Shown one piece after another: positions 35,505-47,182 of a stretch of DNA of 64,000 nt. The stretch comes from Malania oleifera (Eukaryota; Streptophyta; Magnoliopsida; Santalales; Ximeniaceae). Numbering within the stretch: the stretch's first letter is position 1; every line of letters starts with the position of its first letter. The notes below the pieces were generated by a model that was given only the letters and a program-made list of their open reading frames with translations, did not search any database and was not told the DNA's origin. A program made the position numbers and the translations under genes. The DNA lies in the NCBI RefSeq assembly GCF_029873635.1, contig NC_080422.1:15964049-16028048 (forward strand), given 5' to 3'.

Positions 35505-37756
35505 TGTAATGACCTGCTATATATTCAACATTTTTTTCCTAAATATAATAAATATCATATGTCTGAAATACTGAAAATAACATCCCAAGCCCAAAGAGCA
35601 CTGAGGAAACTCTGTCTGTCATACATATCTAAGCAGCGGTACACAAAACTGGGAACTGCTATGTACAATATAATACTAGAAAACTATAGAACTCTAGAAT
35701 ATATTTACAATACAAAATACCCAGTGAGTCACTATAATCTGAAAACTCTCCCAAAACACTGTTATCTCAAAAATACATACCCTTCCCACAAGGGTAGATC
35801 AAGTCAACCTCTACCCGCGAGCCTGATCTGCTCGCCTAACTGGATCTCCTGAAAAATGATAAGTCACTAGGATGAGACAACGCTTAGTAAGTGGAAATAT
35901 GCTATTACTAGTGTGTGGCGGCTGAGTTACATATTTAAAATAATGAAATAATATTGAAATCTAAGAAAATTGATAAAGTGTACAGAATATATCTATCTAT
36001 CATGTAATCTTTAAAATTTGACTGTGTATATGAGTTTGCTATCTAAAGGTACTGCTAATATAATAATATAAATTGCTTATGTGTGATATATCTGTACATA
36101 GGAACTTCTGCTATACCCTGTGATCTGTATATCATGATATAACCCCTCATGATAGGTTTGTGCGGCGCGTAGACTGGATTTACTCTAGTTGGCCTATCAG
36201 GCAAGTCAATCTATATCTATACATCCGCCAATCTAGCCCACTGCAATCTCTCCGGGAAATCTCCAAACTCTAACATCGTCTAACCGGCCACCTCAACCTA
36301 GCTCGCTGGGGAGACTGCAATCTCTCCTGGCTTGGCTAGACGGAATGCACATACTATTTGAGTTATGTGGTTGCTCTCTATTCTGTACTAGTAACGGTAC
36401 CATGCTCTGCTGTATATTCATCTGTCTGAAATTTCCACAGGGTTTTGTAACTATGTAATACTATATACATATATAAATATATAATAATCTTGTTGCTTTT
36501 AACATGATTTCAAAAACAACCATAACATTATAGTTCTGAACTGTATTCATAATACCTATTTGTATCATTTGTGATTTCTGTCTGTACTATCTGTAACAAC
36601 TGTATATAATATCTGTGTATAATATCTGTAATCTGTGTATAATCTGCTTATAGCATCTTGATGCTATAACTGAATAATCTGTCTGTATTATCTGTAAAAT
36701 CTGTCTGAGTGTTATGGTGTAGAAATCATGTTATTCTAAGAAATACTGTATGTCTCATTCATTGCTAATGATATGAAATATCTGAATATCTGTAATACTG
36801 AAAAATCTACATACTATACTGTAATAAACTCATGCCACACATTTGAGTAAACATATTCTCATGCTCAATTTCTATAATTCTGCTATAAAGATAATATTCA
36901 TAATTCTATAGGAAAAATAATCTGATCTGCATGCTTATATATACATATTCATAATATTCTGTATACATAATAAAAATTGCTAGCATATCATATTTCCCTT
37001 ACCTTAAATTTGAAAAGCCCCTATAAAATTCTGGCGTTATGCCCGCAGGGTTCCTAACTCAACATCCTGAAAAAAATATCTCCCAGAACAAAACATCAAT
37101 ATTTCCTTACCTACAACATTTTTTACAACTATAAGGAAGACATAATCTGAATAAAATGCCTTACCCTGGGTTCGGGATGAATTTCAAATCAACTTTCCCC
37201 ACAATTTGCTTCGATAGACTTGCAAAGAGCTTCGCCAGGAGCATCGTGGTGGCCTTAGATCTTCAATCTGGCGAGAAATGGGGTCAGGATCGAAGAGAGA
37301 AGGGAAGGGGGTCGTATAAGAGAGAAAGAGGAGGGTTCTGTGCTGAATATTTTGGTTAAAAATATGAGTGTCAGCTATTCATAGGACTGGATTCGTCGAC
37401 GAGACACGTCACCTTGTCAACGAGTTCTTATGTAATTTCGTCGACAAACCCTACCTCCTCATCGATGAAATTCAGACTGCCTAAAAACCCTCTCTCTGTA
37501 TCTTCTCGTTGATGAAGCATGGCTTCGTTGACGAGGCATGTCTTCATCGATAAGGCCTACTTATGCGCTCGTCGACGAACTCCCTGTGTTCGTCGATGAG
37601 GCCCTATGTAAAAATTTTCGAGTCATTATATTCAAAGTGCAATGTTTTCGACGAACGCGAAGCGTTCATCAACGAAGCCTACTACCTCCTTCTGTTTCTA
37701 TTTCCATTTCCCTCTCTCTATATTATTTAAATACCATTATTCTTTGGGTTGTTACA
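35505..37756 (-). repeat. Foreign gypsy-type LTR inside G2 (solo LTR or remnant)
   Basis: Starts TGTAATGACCTGCTATATA and ends TTTGGGTTGTTACA. Its layout is like the G1 and G2 LTRs (GTGTGTGGCGGCTGAGTTAC box, palindrome array near the 3' end) but its sequence is a different family. No second copy is seen. The flanks (TAATT before, TTGCC after) do not form a target-site duplication. TTGCCCTCACTTATGGTGG after it matches internal G1 sequence at about 24592, supporting insertion within G2; it could equally be the polypurine tract of a lost element. Confidence 0.65.
37393..37676. promoter_or_regulatory. Palindrome array TCGTCGACGA in the inner LTR
   Basis: 10-mers at 37393, 37414, 37438, 37459, 37506, 37525, 37544, 37569, 37590 and 37667. 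Spacings are 21, 24, 21, 47, 19, 19, 25, 21 and 77 bp, with a degenerate site near 37644. Confidence 0.6.
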
Positions 37757-37939
37757 TTGCCCTCACTTATGGTGGAGGAATACCATGGTTACATTTACAG
37801 TTCTGGGAGATTACAATAACCAAACAATATTTTCCCAAAACCAACTAAAACAGAAAACTATTACATACAATTGATTAACCTGCACAAAAACCTACCTATT
37901 TACATAATTTCTTAGTCGAACCATTAGCTTCTTTTCTGA

Positions 37940-39202
37940 CTACTGCTGGCCCTCACTAAAAAGGTGTGGGTACTTCTGACACATCATTTCCTCCAACTCA
38001 CACAAAGCTTCCTCCACTGCATGGTTCTTCCAAAGTACTTTCACTAGGGAAATTTTCTTGGTACGTAATTTCTGCTCTTTATAATCTAAGACTTGAACTA
38101 GTATTTCTTGATAAGATAAGGTCTTACCAATCTCCCGTGTTTCATAACTTATTATGTGAGATAGATTTGGGATGTATTTCTTCAACATGGATACATGGAA
38201 TACATCATGGATTCTGGATAGCGCTAGAGGTAACGCTAACCTATAGGCAATTGGGCCAACTCTATCCAATATCTCAAACGGCACAATATACCTAAGGCTA
38301 AGCTTACCCTTCTTCCCTAATCTCATTATTCCTTTTATTGGCACAATCTTTAAGAACACATTATCACCCACTTCAAATTCTAGTGCGTGTTAACAGATAT
38401 CTGCATAGCTTTTCTATTGGCTCAGAGCTGTCTTAATTCTCTCCTGGATAAGCTTGATTTTCTCAGAAGCCCGCTATACCATCTTTGGCCCTAATATTTG
38501 CTTTTCTCCAATTTCATCCCAATATAACGGAGATCGACACCTCCGTCCATACAATGCCTCGTATAGGGCCATCTCAATACTGGCTTGGTAGCTATTGTTG
38601 TAAGCAAACTCCACAAATGGCAGGTATTGAATCTAGTTACCTCCAAAATCTAGTGCACAAGCATGCAGCATATCCTTTAATATCTGAATAGTCCTTAGTG
38701 TCTGTCCATTGGTCTGAGGATGAAAGGTTGTGCTAAAAGCTAATTGGGACCCTAAAGCTCTTTGTAAACTTTTCTAGAATTGTGATGTGAAACATGGATT
38801 CTGGTTAGAAATGATGGACACAAGCACTTCATGTAGTCTGACTATTTCCTGTACATATAGCTCTGCCAATCTACCTATGGAGTAGTTAATTCTAAGGGGA
38901 ATAAAATTGGTATTTTTTGTCATTCTATCAACGACCACCAAAAGGGCGTCTTGTCCATGCTATGCCGGCGGTAACCACGATATGAAATCCATAGCTATAT
39001 GCTCCCACTTCCATTCGGAAATGTGAAGTGGTTGCAATGGCCTTGCCGGTCTTTGATGCTCAACCTTCACCTGCTGGCATGTCAAACACTGTCCTACATA
39101 TTCTGTAATCTCTCTTTTCATATTGCTCCACCAAAAGGATAATCTTAAATCTATGTACATTTTTATACTCCCTGGATATACTATATACAGGGAACGGTGC
39201 AC
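37940..39202 (-). pseudogene. G2 integrase
   Basis: The H2C2 zinc domain end and core start lie in the 38960-39202 frame (FWWSNMKREITEYVGQCLTC, then WKWEHIAMDFISWLPPA). The core between 38400 and 38955 is broken. At about 38800-38820 the second catalytic position reads SIISNQNPCF, with Asn where the family has Asp. The C-terminus in 37940-38371 includes GIMRLGKKGKLSLRYIVPFE, HDVFHVSMLKKY and a chromovirus-type tail ending ELEEMMCQKYPHLF. Confidence 0.86.
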
Positions 39203-39439
39203 CTCTTCTAGAATGGTTCATTTAATCTCAGCATCTGCAGGTACACAAGTCTGGTACGGAACCTCAAAACTCCGTCATCTGAAATATTAGAACTCTACTT
39301 CCTGACCGCTCTGCATCTTTTCTAGCAATGTGGACTGCACCACCAGATTAGCGATGAACGCCTAATGATTACCCTCTACAAGCTCCACCTTCCAAATCCA
39401 TTTTGGTTTGATGTGCAATTACTATCGATGATACAGATG

Positions 39440-40804
39440 CACTCCCTGATTTACTGCTCAACGCATCAGTTACCACATTAGCCTTCCCTCGGTAGTAACT
39501 GATGGTGCAATCATAGTCTTTAATCAAATCAAGCAACCTTCTCTATCTTATATTCAGTTCCTTCTATGTGAAGAAATACTTTAAACTTTTATGATCTGAA
39601 AATATTTTGCACCTCCCCCCATACAAATAATGCCTCCAGATCTTCAATGCGTACACCATTGCAACCAACTCTAAATCATGCATAGGATAATTCTTTTCAT
39701 ATTCTTTCAACTGTCAAGAGGCATATACTACAACATTACCCTACTGCATTAGAACACATCTGAGCCCCTTTAGAGATGCATCGTTTTAAATTACATATTC
39801 ACCATCTCCTGATGGAATAGTCAATATTGGTGCAGTGACGAACCGCTGCTTCAATTCCTGGAAGTTTTGCTCACATTCATCATTCCATTTAAACCTAGCA
39901 TTCTTCCTAGTTAGTCGTGTCAAAGGCCTTGATAACCTAGAGAATCCCTCTATAAACCAGTGATAATATCTTGCCAGTCTCAGAAAGCTTACGATCTCTT
40001 GAACATTCCTCGGTCTCGCCCAATTTACCACTACCTCTATCTTGTTGGGATCTACTGAGATTCCATCCCCTGATATCACACGCCCAAGGAACGCAACTTT
40101 ATCTAACCATAATTCACTCTTCTTAATTTTGGCGTACAACTTCCTTTCTTTGAGTATCTGAAGTACCAGCCTTAAATGTATCTCATTCTCCTAGAAACTC
40201 ATCGAATAGACTAGTACATCATCAATGAAAACCACCAAAAATTGGTCCAAGTACTGATGGAACATTCTATTCATCAGATCCATAAATACAGCAGGAGCAT
40301 TAGTCAGTCCGAATGGCATGACCAAAAATTCATAGTGGCCATACCGGGTTCGGAGCACTGTCTCGGTGATATCCTCTGCCTTAACCTTCACTTGATGGTA
40401 CCCAGAGTGTAGATCAATCTTTGAATAGACCTATGTTCCCTGGAGCTGATCAAACAAATCATCAATACGGGGAAGAGGATACTTGTTCTTAACTGTTACT
40501 TTACTTATTTCTCTGTAGGCTATACACATCCTCATCGACCCGTATTTCTTCTTCACAACCAAAGTCGGTACACTAGGTCTGATAAAACCTTTGTTAACAA
40601 TTCCTATAACTGATCTTTTAACTCTCTCAACTCTGCTAGAGCCATTCTATAAGGAGCTTTAGAAATTGGTGTCATCCCTAGAAGTAAATCAATGGCAACG
40701 TCAATCTCATGGTCAGGAGGCAATCCAGGTGGCTCATCTGGAAAAATATTGGAAAATTCCTTCACCACTGGAATATTGGTAGGTTTCAATTCTTTCTCTA
40801 TCAC
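39440..40804 (-). pseudogene. G2 reverse transcriptase and RNase H
   Basis: RT pieces: [13 protein letters not shown] at the end of 40604-40804, then 40191-40391 with [20 protein letters not shown] and the catalytic FIDDVLVYS, and 39786-40139 with KVAFLGRVISGDGISVDPNK and LTIPSGDGEYVI. RNase H remnants continue to about 39440. Several frameshifts and stops are present. Confidence 0.88.
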
Positions 40805-40950
40805 TTCCTTTACACAGGCTATATACCCTTGACATCTGTTTAGCAGTAGCCTCCTTACTTTAATAGCTTACACTAACTGTGGTGAGGAAAACACACGTGA
40901 CCCCACAAATCTGAACTCCTTCTCCCAGGAGGTCTGAATATAATAGTTTT

Positions 40951-42300
40951 CTAATGACAGTCGATGCTGGCATAATTAGTAGCTAACCAATCCATTCCCA
41001 AAATCATATCAAATCCATGCATGTCTAACACTACTAGGTTAGCTAATAATATTCTCCCTTGAATATCTACTGAGTAGCCTCTGAGCACCCTTCGACACCT
41101 TACTACTGACCCTATTGATGCAACTACTAAAAAATTTGTGTCTAATAGTTGAGTTTCTACCCATAACTTGACGTATCCCACAAACACAAACGAGTGTGTG
41201 ACTCCTGAATCAAATAAAAAATTACTTTAATTGAGAGCGTTTTAAATGTACATGTCTCCACATCGTCAGTTGCCTCAGCATCTCCTATTGTCAAAGTGTA
41301 GACCCGCGCCTGCGCGGTATTTCTTTGCTGACCACCTCAGGGCACCTAGGTATTTCCTCAAAATGGTCTGGGAGCAGGAGCATTACTCCACTGTGCACGA
41401 AAATCTCGTGCCAAATATCCCGATCTACGACACTGATAGAAGACATTTCTCCCCACTCGACACTCTCCCGAGTGTCTCTTACCACAACTAGGACAATGAG
41501 GATGAGTCTGCTCGCCCTGCATCTCACGGATCCCCGTCTCTTGCCTCTATCCCCAGTGGTATCCACCTCTCCTCCATGGGCCTCGGCTAGAGCCTGCTTG
41601 AGATCCAGGAGGTGTGGGTCTCTTCCTCTGGCCCTGCACCTCAACACCCCTCTGCCTACTCGCTTTCGCCACGGCGGCCCTATCTACCAGCTTAGCGAAA
41701 TCGTGTACCTTCAAAACTGCCACATCTTCATAGATTTCTTGCCTCAGACCTCTCTTAAATTTTCTTGCCTTCTTTGCGTACTACTAGACTTTCCGATTCC
41801 CTTGAGTCAAGTTCAAGAATTCCTCCACTTTTGCTTCTTTAGTAGTGGCAGGAAAATATCGATCGAAAAATATCTCTTTAAACTTGCTCCAGGTCATGGC
41901 CATAGGTACCGGTCTCGGCTCCTCCAGGAGTCTCACAGTAGACCACCAACGCTCAGCCTCCCCTGCCAATCTAAAGGTGGCATATAATACTCTCTACTCG
42001 TCAGTGTAGCGTAGTACAGTCTGTATCTTTTTCATTTCCTACACCTAGTTCTCTACTGAAATGGGGCCGTACTCCCTAAAAAAGCCAGAGGCTTCATTTT
42101 GGTGAACTGTTCTACAGTGCAACCCTGGCTTGTTGATGGGCCTCCCTACTCCCTAGAGCTCCATGCAATCTCAGCCATAACCTACTGAGCTACACTGTGC
42201 AGAACTGCATCTGAATCACTGCCGCCCATACTAGAGGGCCCTACACCATCATCACCATTGGCGTGAGCACTGCTACCCCCAGGGTCTATCTTGAAAAGAA
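40951..42300 (-). pseudogene. G2 Gag and protease
   Basis: Gag capsid remnants at 41784-41969 ([35 protein letters not shown]). A degenerate zinc-knuckle region lies near 41380-41500 (CPSCGKRHSGEC; the second knuckle has lost Cys residues). The protease C-terminal part is in 40951-41187, including VVLDMHGFDMILGMDWLATN. The DSG active-site stretch near 41200 is degraded. Confidence 0.78.
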
Positions 42301-42668
42301 AATAAACGTAATTTGAGGATCCTATCTTCATAACATAACTACTATATTTATCTAACTAAAATATCATGTCATCAATTAACCTGATGTCCTTATTCTTAAT
42401 TTAAGATTCAGTCTTGTAATTTAGAAACACAACCCGACAATAGTTTATTATGACTTTCCTGAAATCGTCACCCTAGGAAAGACACAGAAACTACTACAAA
42501 AATCCTGCTTCCAGAATGTGGAACAAAATCCTAAATTCTCACTTTAACTTCTTGACATTGACTCAAAAAATCCTGATCTACCCCATTCACTATCCTCTCC
42601 AAGATTTATTCCTATATTCTGGTATTGTTTCCGTTGTGCACTAAAGTCTAAAGAACCTAGCAACCTAG

Positions 42669-42680
42669 GCTCTAATACCA
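42669..42680 (-). other. Primer-binding site of G2
   Basis: GCTCTAATACCA on the plus strand is the reverse complement of TGGTATTAGAGC, one base from the usual tRNA-Met site. Four bases separate it from the LTR at 42685. Confidence 0.85.
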
Positions 42681-42684
42681 CAAT

Positions 42685-44941
42685 TGTCATGCCCCAAAAA
42701 TTCTGTTATATTTTTTTTATTAATAATACTCTGATACCATAAAATGTAGTCAAAGTTAACTCGGTCCCATAGGTATCGGGGATTCTCCTGTTTATACATG
42801 CATGCCAACTAAGCAGCAGAAATCATAAAATACTTAAACTTATACACATTACTAGAGTTTTACTGTTTCCATATATACGCATATACATCCCAAAAAGGAC
42901 TATAAATCCTGGAGCCATACCCCAAAAATCCATCCTGCACTCAACCCAACTACTTACCCTTCAACTAGGGTAGCACTATCAACCTTCTCTATCATCGAGC
43001 TCGCTCCATTCGTCTGTCTAGGTTTCCTGAAATGTTTATATTGCTGGGGCGAGACAACTCTCAGTAAAGGAGATAGAATAATATCAGTGTGTGGCAACAT
43101 AAGTATTATTGTGTTATAAACATATACTACAAGTAATATAACTGTAATATATTAAGTTGTAATTGATAATTCATGAAAATATTTGCTTTTAAACATAAGC
43201 ATACTATATTATAATAAATTTCCATAACATGTAAATCATCTATTATATCTGTATATCACTGAGATTTTCCCCTAGATGGATAACTGCATATCATGAATTA
43301 ACCCCGCATGATTCGGGTTGTGTAGTTCATGGGCTGAACTTAACTCTAGCTAGCCTACCAGGCTAAGTCAAACATGACATAACCACGCACGATTGCCCGC
43401 CCAACTTGGTTTGCCCATCCTACTCTCTGTAACACTTCTTGGGTCGGCACACAGTGGGTATCCTACTCTCCGCAACACTTCGGGGCTAATTGACCTCTAA
43501 CCCAACACTTTATGAATAATGTGGTTGCACCTATCGGCTATTACCAACCTATTCCAACCATCCTACTCTCTGCAACACTTCTCGAGTCGGCACACAGGGG
43601 TTGCACTGTCAACTAACGCCAACCTGGTCCGCCCATCCTACTCTCTACAACCCTTCTCAGATCGGCACACATGGGTTACATTGTCTGATATGGTTAGCTA
43701 GCTACGGTATCGCGCTCATAACTTACTTAGTCCATCGGGGATTCTAATATCATATAGTGCATTTCATATAATTTATAACTGAAACATATCTTACGTCAAA
43801 TTTCTACATTAAATCTATCATATCATAATTTATGCATAAACTGTTATATATATATATATATATATAAATCTATTCACGACATTTGGACTGACTGAATAAT
43901 CATGGCATATGGGTCGGCTAAAATATCATGGCATCTACGCCAGCTGAAGAATCACAACATCTACACTGGCTGAATAATCATAATTTACTGAAAATATAAT
44001 TTTATGTACTATTTATAATTTTTTTTCTAAAAATTGTTGTCAAATCATGCTTATACTGTGAATTCATAAAATATTCTGACATACCAATATTTACAGTTTA
44101 ATTTATACTCATGCCATACACAGGTGAGTACTACTCTGTATTAAATTATCTGGTCTAGAAAAATGAAACATATTTTGCTGACAAAATAATATTAAATCCA
44201 TTTTCAAAATTTCCTCAATTCGACATTAGTATTCCCAAAAACTATACTAAATCATATATATGAATTTATGAAAATACCTGACTTAATTTATCCCTTTACT
44301 TGTTTCCTGAGAAGCTTGTTGAAAAACCCTAAATCACGCTTGCGATGTTCAAAACTCCAAACCCTTGATTTTGGAGTGGTGCCCAAGGACTCCAAATCAA
44401 CAATCTGCTCCGGTCAACTTACAGAGAATCACCCCTAAATCATCATGGGGGTTATTGATTGTCAAAACAGGCTAAAACGGAGCCGAAATCGAAGAGAGAA
44501 TGGGGAGGAGCCGAACCTAGAGAGAAAGGGAGAAGAGAGAGAGGAGTTTTTCATTGAAAAATCTGATTTTAACATATATATAGACTGCTGGCCACATTTC
44601 TTCGTCGACGAGACACGTGCATTCGTTGACGAGTCATACAGGGGAATTCGTCGAAGAAGAATAGGTTCGTCGATGATCCATAGAAAGACGTTCATTGACA
44701 AAGAGAATGGGTTCATTGACGAACCTTTAATGGACTGAAAAGTCTTTGCTCTCGGTAGCTTCGCATTGACGAGACACGTGTATTCGTCGATGAGACCAAA
44801 AAGGATGTTCGTCAATGAAGACCATGAGTTCGTTGACGAATCCCTGCTGATGCCCCTTTTATAATTTCTTTTTCCTTCATCTCTTTATCTTTCTTTTCCT
44901 TCATTATTTTTTCATAAATTAATTTTTTTTGGGTCTCTACA
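42685..44941 (-). repeat. Right (5') LTR of G2
   Basis: TGTCATGCCCCAAAAATTC to GGGTCTCTACA, matching 33201-35412. Palindromes start at 44602, 44623, 44648, 44667, 44692, 44713, 44763, 44784, 44809 and 44830, giving spacings of 21, 25, 19, 25, 21, 50, 21, 25 and 21 bp. An (AT)n run lies at about 43847-43866. Confidence 0.92.
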
Positions 44942-45296
44942 ACTAACTTCCTTGAGAAAGGTGTGACATTCCCATATTGCCCCAATTACTCTTTTCTCAT
45001 GCCTTGTTAGTAGAGGTAAATAATACTCGATTGACCCAAAAGCCTTAGGCAGTTTTGTGGCCTAGCTAAAATAGGTGTCTTTTATATTTATAGACCTGTT
45101 GCTACAGATAACATAGGAGAGTTCCTACTATTACCTTAAAACAACAAGGCCTATAAAGTGGGGCAGATGTAAACACCCCAATTCTAACTAGGCCTTTTCG
45201 AGAAGACCCCGTGTGATAAGAAAGACGACTTTGTAAACTGGGAGTAGGAGGATCCTATTGAGTCCTAGTTTATTTCAAAATTAAGTCCCTTTGACG

Positions 45297-45540
45297 CTAG
45301 CTGGATTCCCACATCTGACGGACATCATCTCCTAGTATGCTAGCTTGGATTTCTACATCAAGTACACATTGTCCCCTTTGGTACGCTAGCTCGGATTCCT
45401 ATATCTGGTGCACGTTACCCCCTTTAACGCTAGTTTGGATTCCCACATCTGATGCACGTCATCTCCTAGTATGCTAGCTCGGATTCCTACATCCGGTGCA
45501 CGTTACCCTTTTTGACACTAGCTCGGATTCCTACAACCCT
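45297..45540 (+). repeat. 44-bp tandem repeat, about 5.5 copies
   Basis: Units begin GCTAGCTCGGATTCCTACAT or close variants (about 45297, 45339, 45385, 45430, 45473 and 45517) and end with GTGCACGTTACCCC-type sequence. Confidence 0.85.
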
Positions 45541-45795
45541 CACGCGGCTTGTAGGCCCCATATGGCTTGTGGGCCCCCCCACATCTTAATGGGCCCCATG
45601 CTGCTTGTGGACCCCACACATCTTTGTAGGTCCCATATGGCTTGTGGGCCTCACACATCTTTGTATGCCTCACATGACTTGTAGGACCCACACATCTTAA
45701 TGGGCCCCACTCATCTTGTGGGCCCCATGCAGCTTATGGGTCCCACATGGCTTGTGGGCCCCACACAGCTTCATGGGCCCCACACGGATTAGGGC
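45541..45795 (+). repeat. About 20-bp GGGCCCCACA tandem repeat
   Basis: About a dozen diverged units of the type CATGGCTTGTGGGCCCCACA. It follows directly on the 44-bp repeat. Confidence 0.85.
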
Positions 45796-45810
45796 GTACT
45801 TGATGTACAG

Positions 45811-45860
45811 TTGTTGTTGTTGTTGTTGTTGTTGTTGTTATTATTATTATTTATTTATTT
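45811..45860 (+). repeat. (TTG)n to (TTA)n microsatellite
   Basis: About nine TTG units run into TTATTATTATTTATTTATTT. Confidence 0.95.
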
Positions 45861-46792
45861 AGTAATTTAATTTGTAAAATGCAAGCATGCTTTGTTCCCC
45901 TCATTATCATTCACCCCATTCTATATTCCCCTCATAATTGTTCACCCCATACTTTATTCCCCTCATAATTGTTCTCCTATGTCTTATTTCCCATGCTTGC
46001 CCCAAGCTAAGTTTATAAATAGCCTTCTCATTGTAAGCACAAAGAAAGAAGAAAAAATTTGGGAATATATTGAAGTCTTCTATTGTTGAGATTGTGAAGC
46101 TTGTGTCTCTCTTTGTGAGTGAGTGGTGAGGCTACGTTCCATTCTCTCGGGAGATCAAGTGGTTGACCGATCCCATCTCCTACCAGTGTCAGGTCATCCC
46201 ATATGAAGAAAGCACTCCGTAGTGCCTCATTTCAAAGTTCAAGGACCACCCTTGGAAAGACACTATGGACTGACGCTTGTAGACTCATCGACAGGAGAAG
46301 AAGACCGAAAGAGAGGAAGACGAGAGGTAAAATTAATAGACTCTCCCTTCCTAGGTTACATTCTAAAATGTGATAGACTAGGTATGAAGTTGTGAATACA
46401 GTAACTCAAACCCAAAGTTAGGTTCAACCCTAAACCTAAACCCAGTTTACTCCTCTATGAACTGTTTGACACACTAAACCAATTTGAACCAATTATCTAG
46501 TATTTTCTTATTTATTTTTCTATTATGTTATCTATTTGAAAATTAGGGCTAATTATAAAAAATCACAAAAATCAAGAAAAATATTTTGAGAATTGAAAAT
46601 CGTTTTTGACATTCTTTTCTACCATAAATGAATTCTGAAACCTCTTAAGATAATATTTTCATACTTAGAAAAATCCTATAAATTTCAAAATTTTGGGAGT
46701 GTATTTTGTAACATATCTTCTCGATTTTCCGATCCTGATGATTGCAACAAAAGGGTAAGAGCTTTATAAGTTTCATGTACCCCGATTTGAGG

Positions 46793-46793
<1 letters not shown>

Positions 46794-46839
<46 letters not shown>
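46794..46839. repeat. (TA)n microsatellite
   Basis: About 46 bp of perfect TA dinucleotides. Confidence 0.95.
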
Positions 46840-46841
<2 letters not shown>

Positions 46842-47182
46842 GTAAATAGTTGTGTGATTCATTCATGTACATTTGCACTTTATAAATTCACAAAAGGAGT
46901 AACATAAATGGTTTTTCGAATTTACTTTGGGATATTTTATAATTAATTAGGTATCGTTTGTAAGAATGGGTGTGTAGGGGGTACTTGTACCTTCCCCTCG
47001 CGTAACCAAACTCCCGATCCCTACCTTGGTAACGCAGACTGATTTCACCCTTAATTGGGTAGTAATCAAGTGTTCTAACCACACTAAAAGGTTAGTGGCG
47101 ACTCCATTACACCATTTTTTTTTTCTGAAAATTAAACATTACATTTTTCATTCGCCTCGTTCCTTCCAGGAACTTCGCAACA

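Larger units (their letters stand above)
33201..44941 (-). mobile_element. Ty3/gypsy element G2 (chromovirus-like)
   Basis: LTRs at 33201-35412 and 42685-44941, with a perfect 5-bp target-site duplication ACTAA (33196-33200 and 44942-44946). The primer-binding site is beside the right LTR, so it reads on the minus strand. Gag, protease, RT, RNase H and integrase follow in gypsy order from 42300 down to 37940. A foreign LTR of another gypsy family (35505-37756) lies just inside the left LTR. Coding is more degraded than in G1. Confidence 0.9.
44947..47182 (+). other. Segment X, right part: Tat/Ogre-like LTR remnant
   Basis: Non-coding. A plus-strand TATA box, TTATAAATAGCC, lies at 46012-46023 with a leader-like region after it. 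At 46965-47110 the sequence GGGGTACTTGTACCTTCCCC, then GCGTAACC and GGTTAGTGGCGACTCC, closely resembles the LTR end of Tat/Ogre gypsy elements. It ends CTTCGCAACA at 47182, where element B's LTR fragment resumes. It may be a solo or truncated LTR. No matching second LTR was found in the window. Confidence 0.55.

Noticed and set aside
41325..41987. 220-codon plus-strand frame
   Set aside because: It is the antisense of the G2 Gag and zinc-knuckle region.
33201..44941. An endogenous pararetrovirus
   Set aside because: RT, integrase and paired LTRs with a 5-bp target duplication identify Ty3/gypsy; no movement or coat protein was seen.
45297..45795. Regular repeats that might suggest a CRISPR array
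   Set aside because: The repeats are contiguous and diverged, with no unique spacers, in a plant genome.
20614..47182. Segment X as one intact Tat/Ogre retrotransposon
   Set aside because: The ends look alike (TGTTGC and GCAACA), but no paired LTRs, primer-binding site or coding region belonging to it were found, and its left part looks like a different gypsy LTR.
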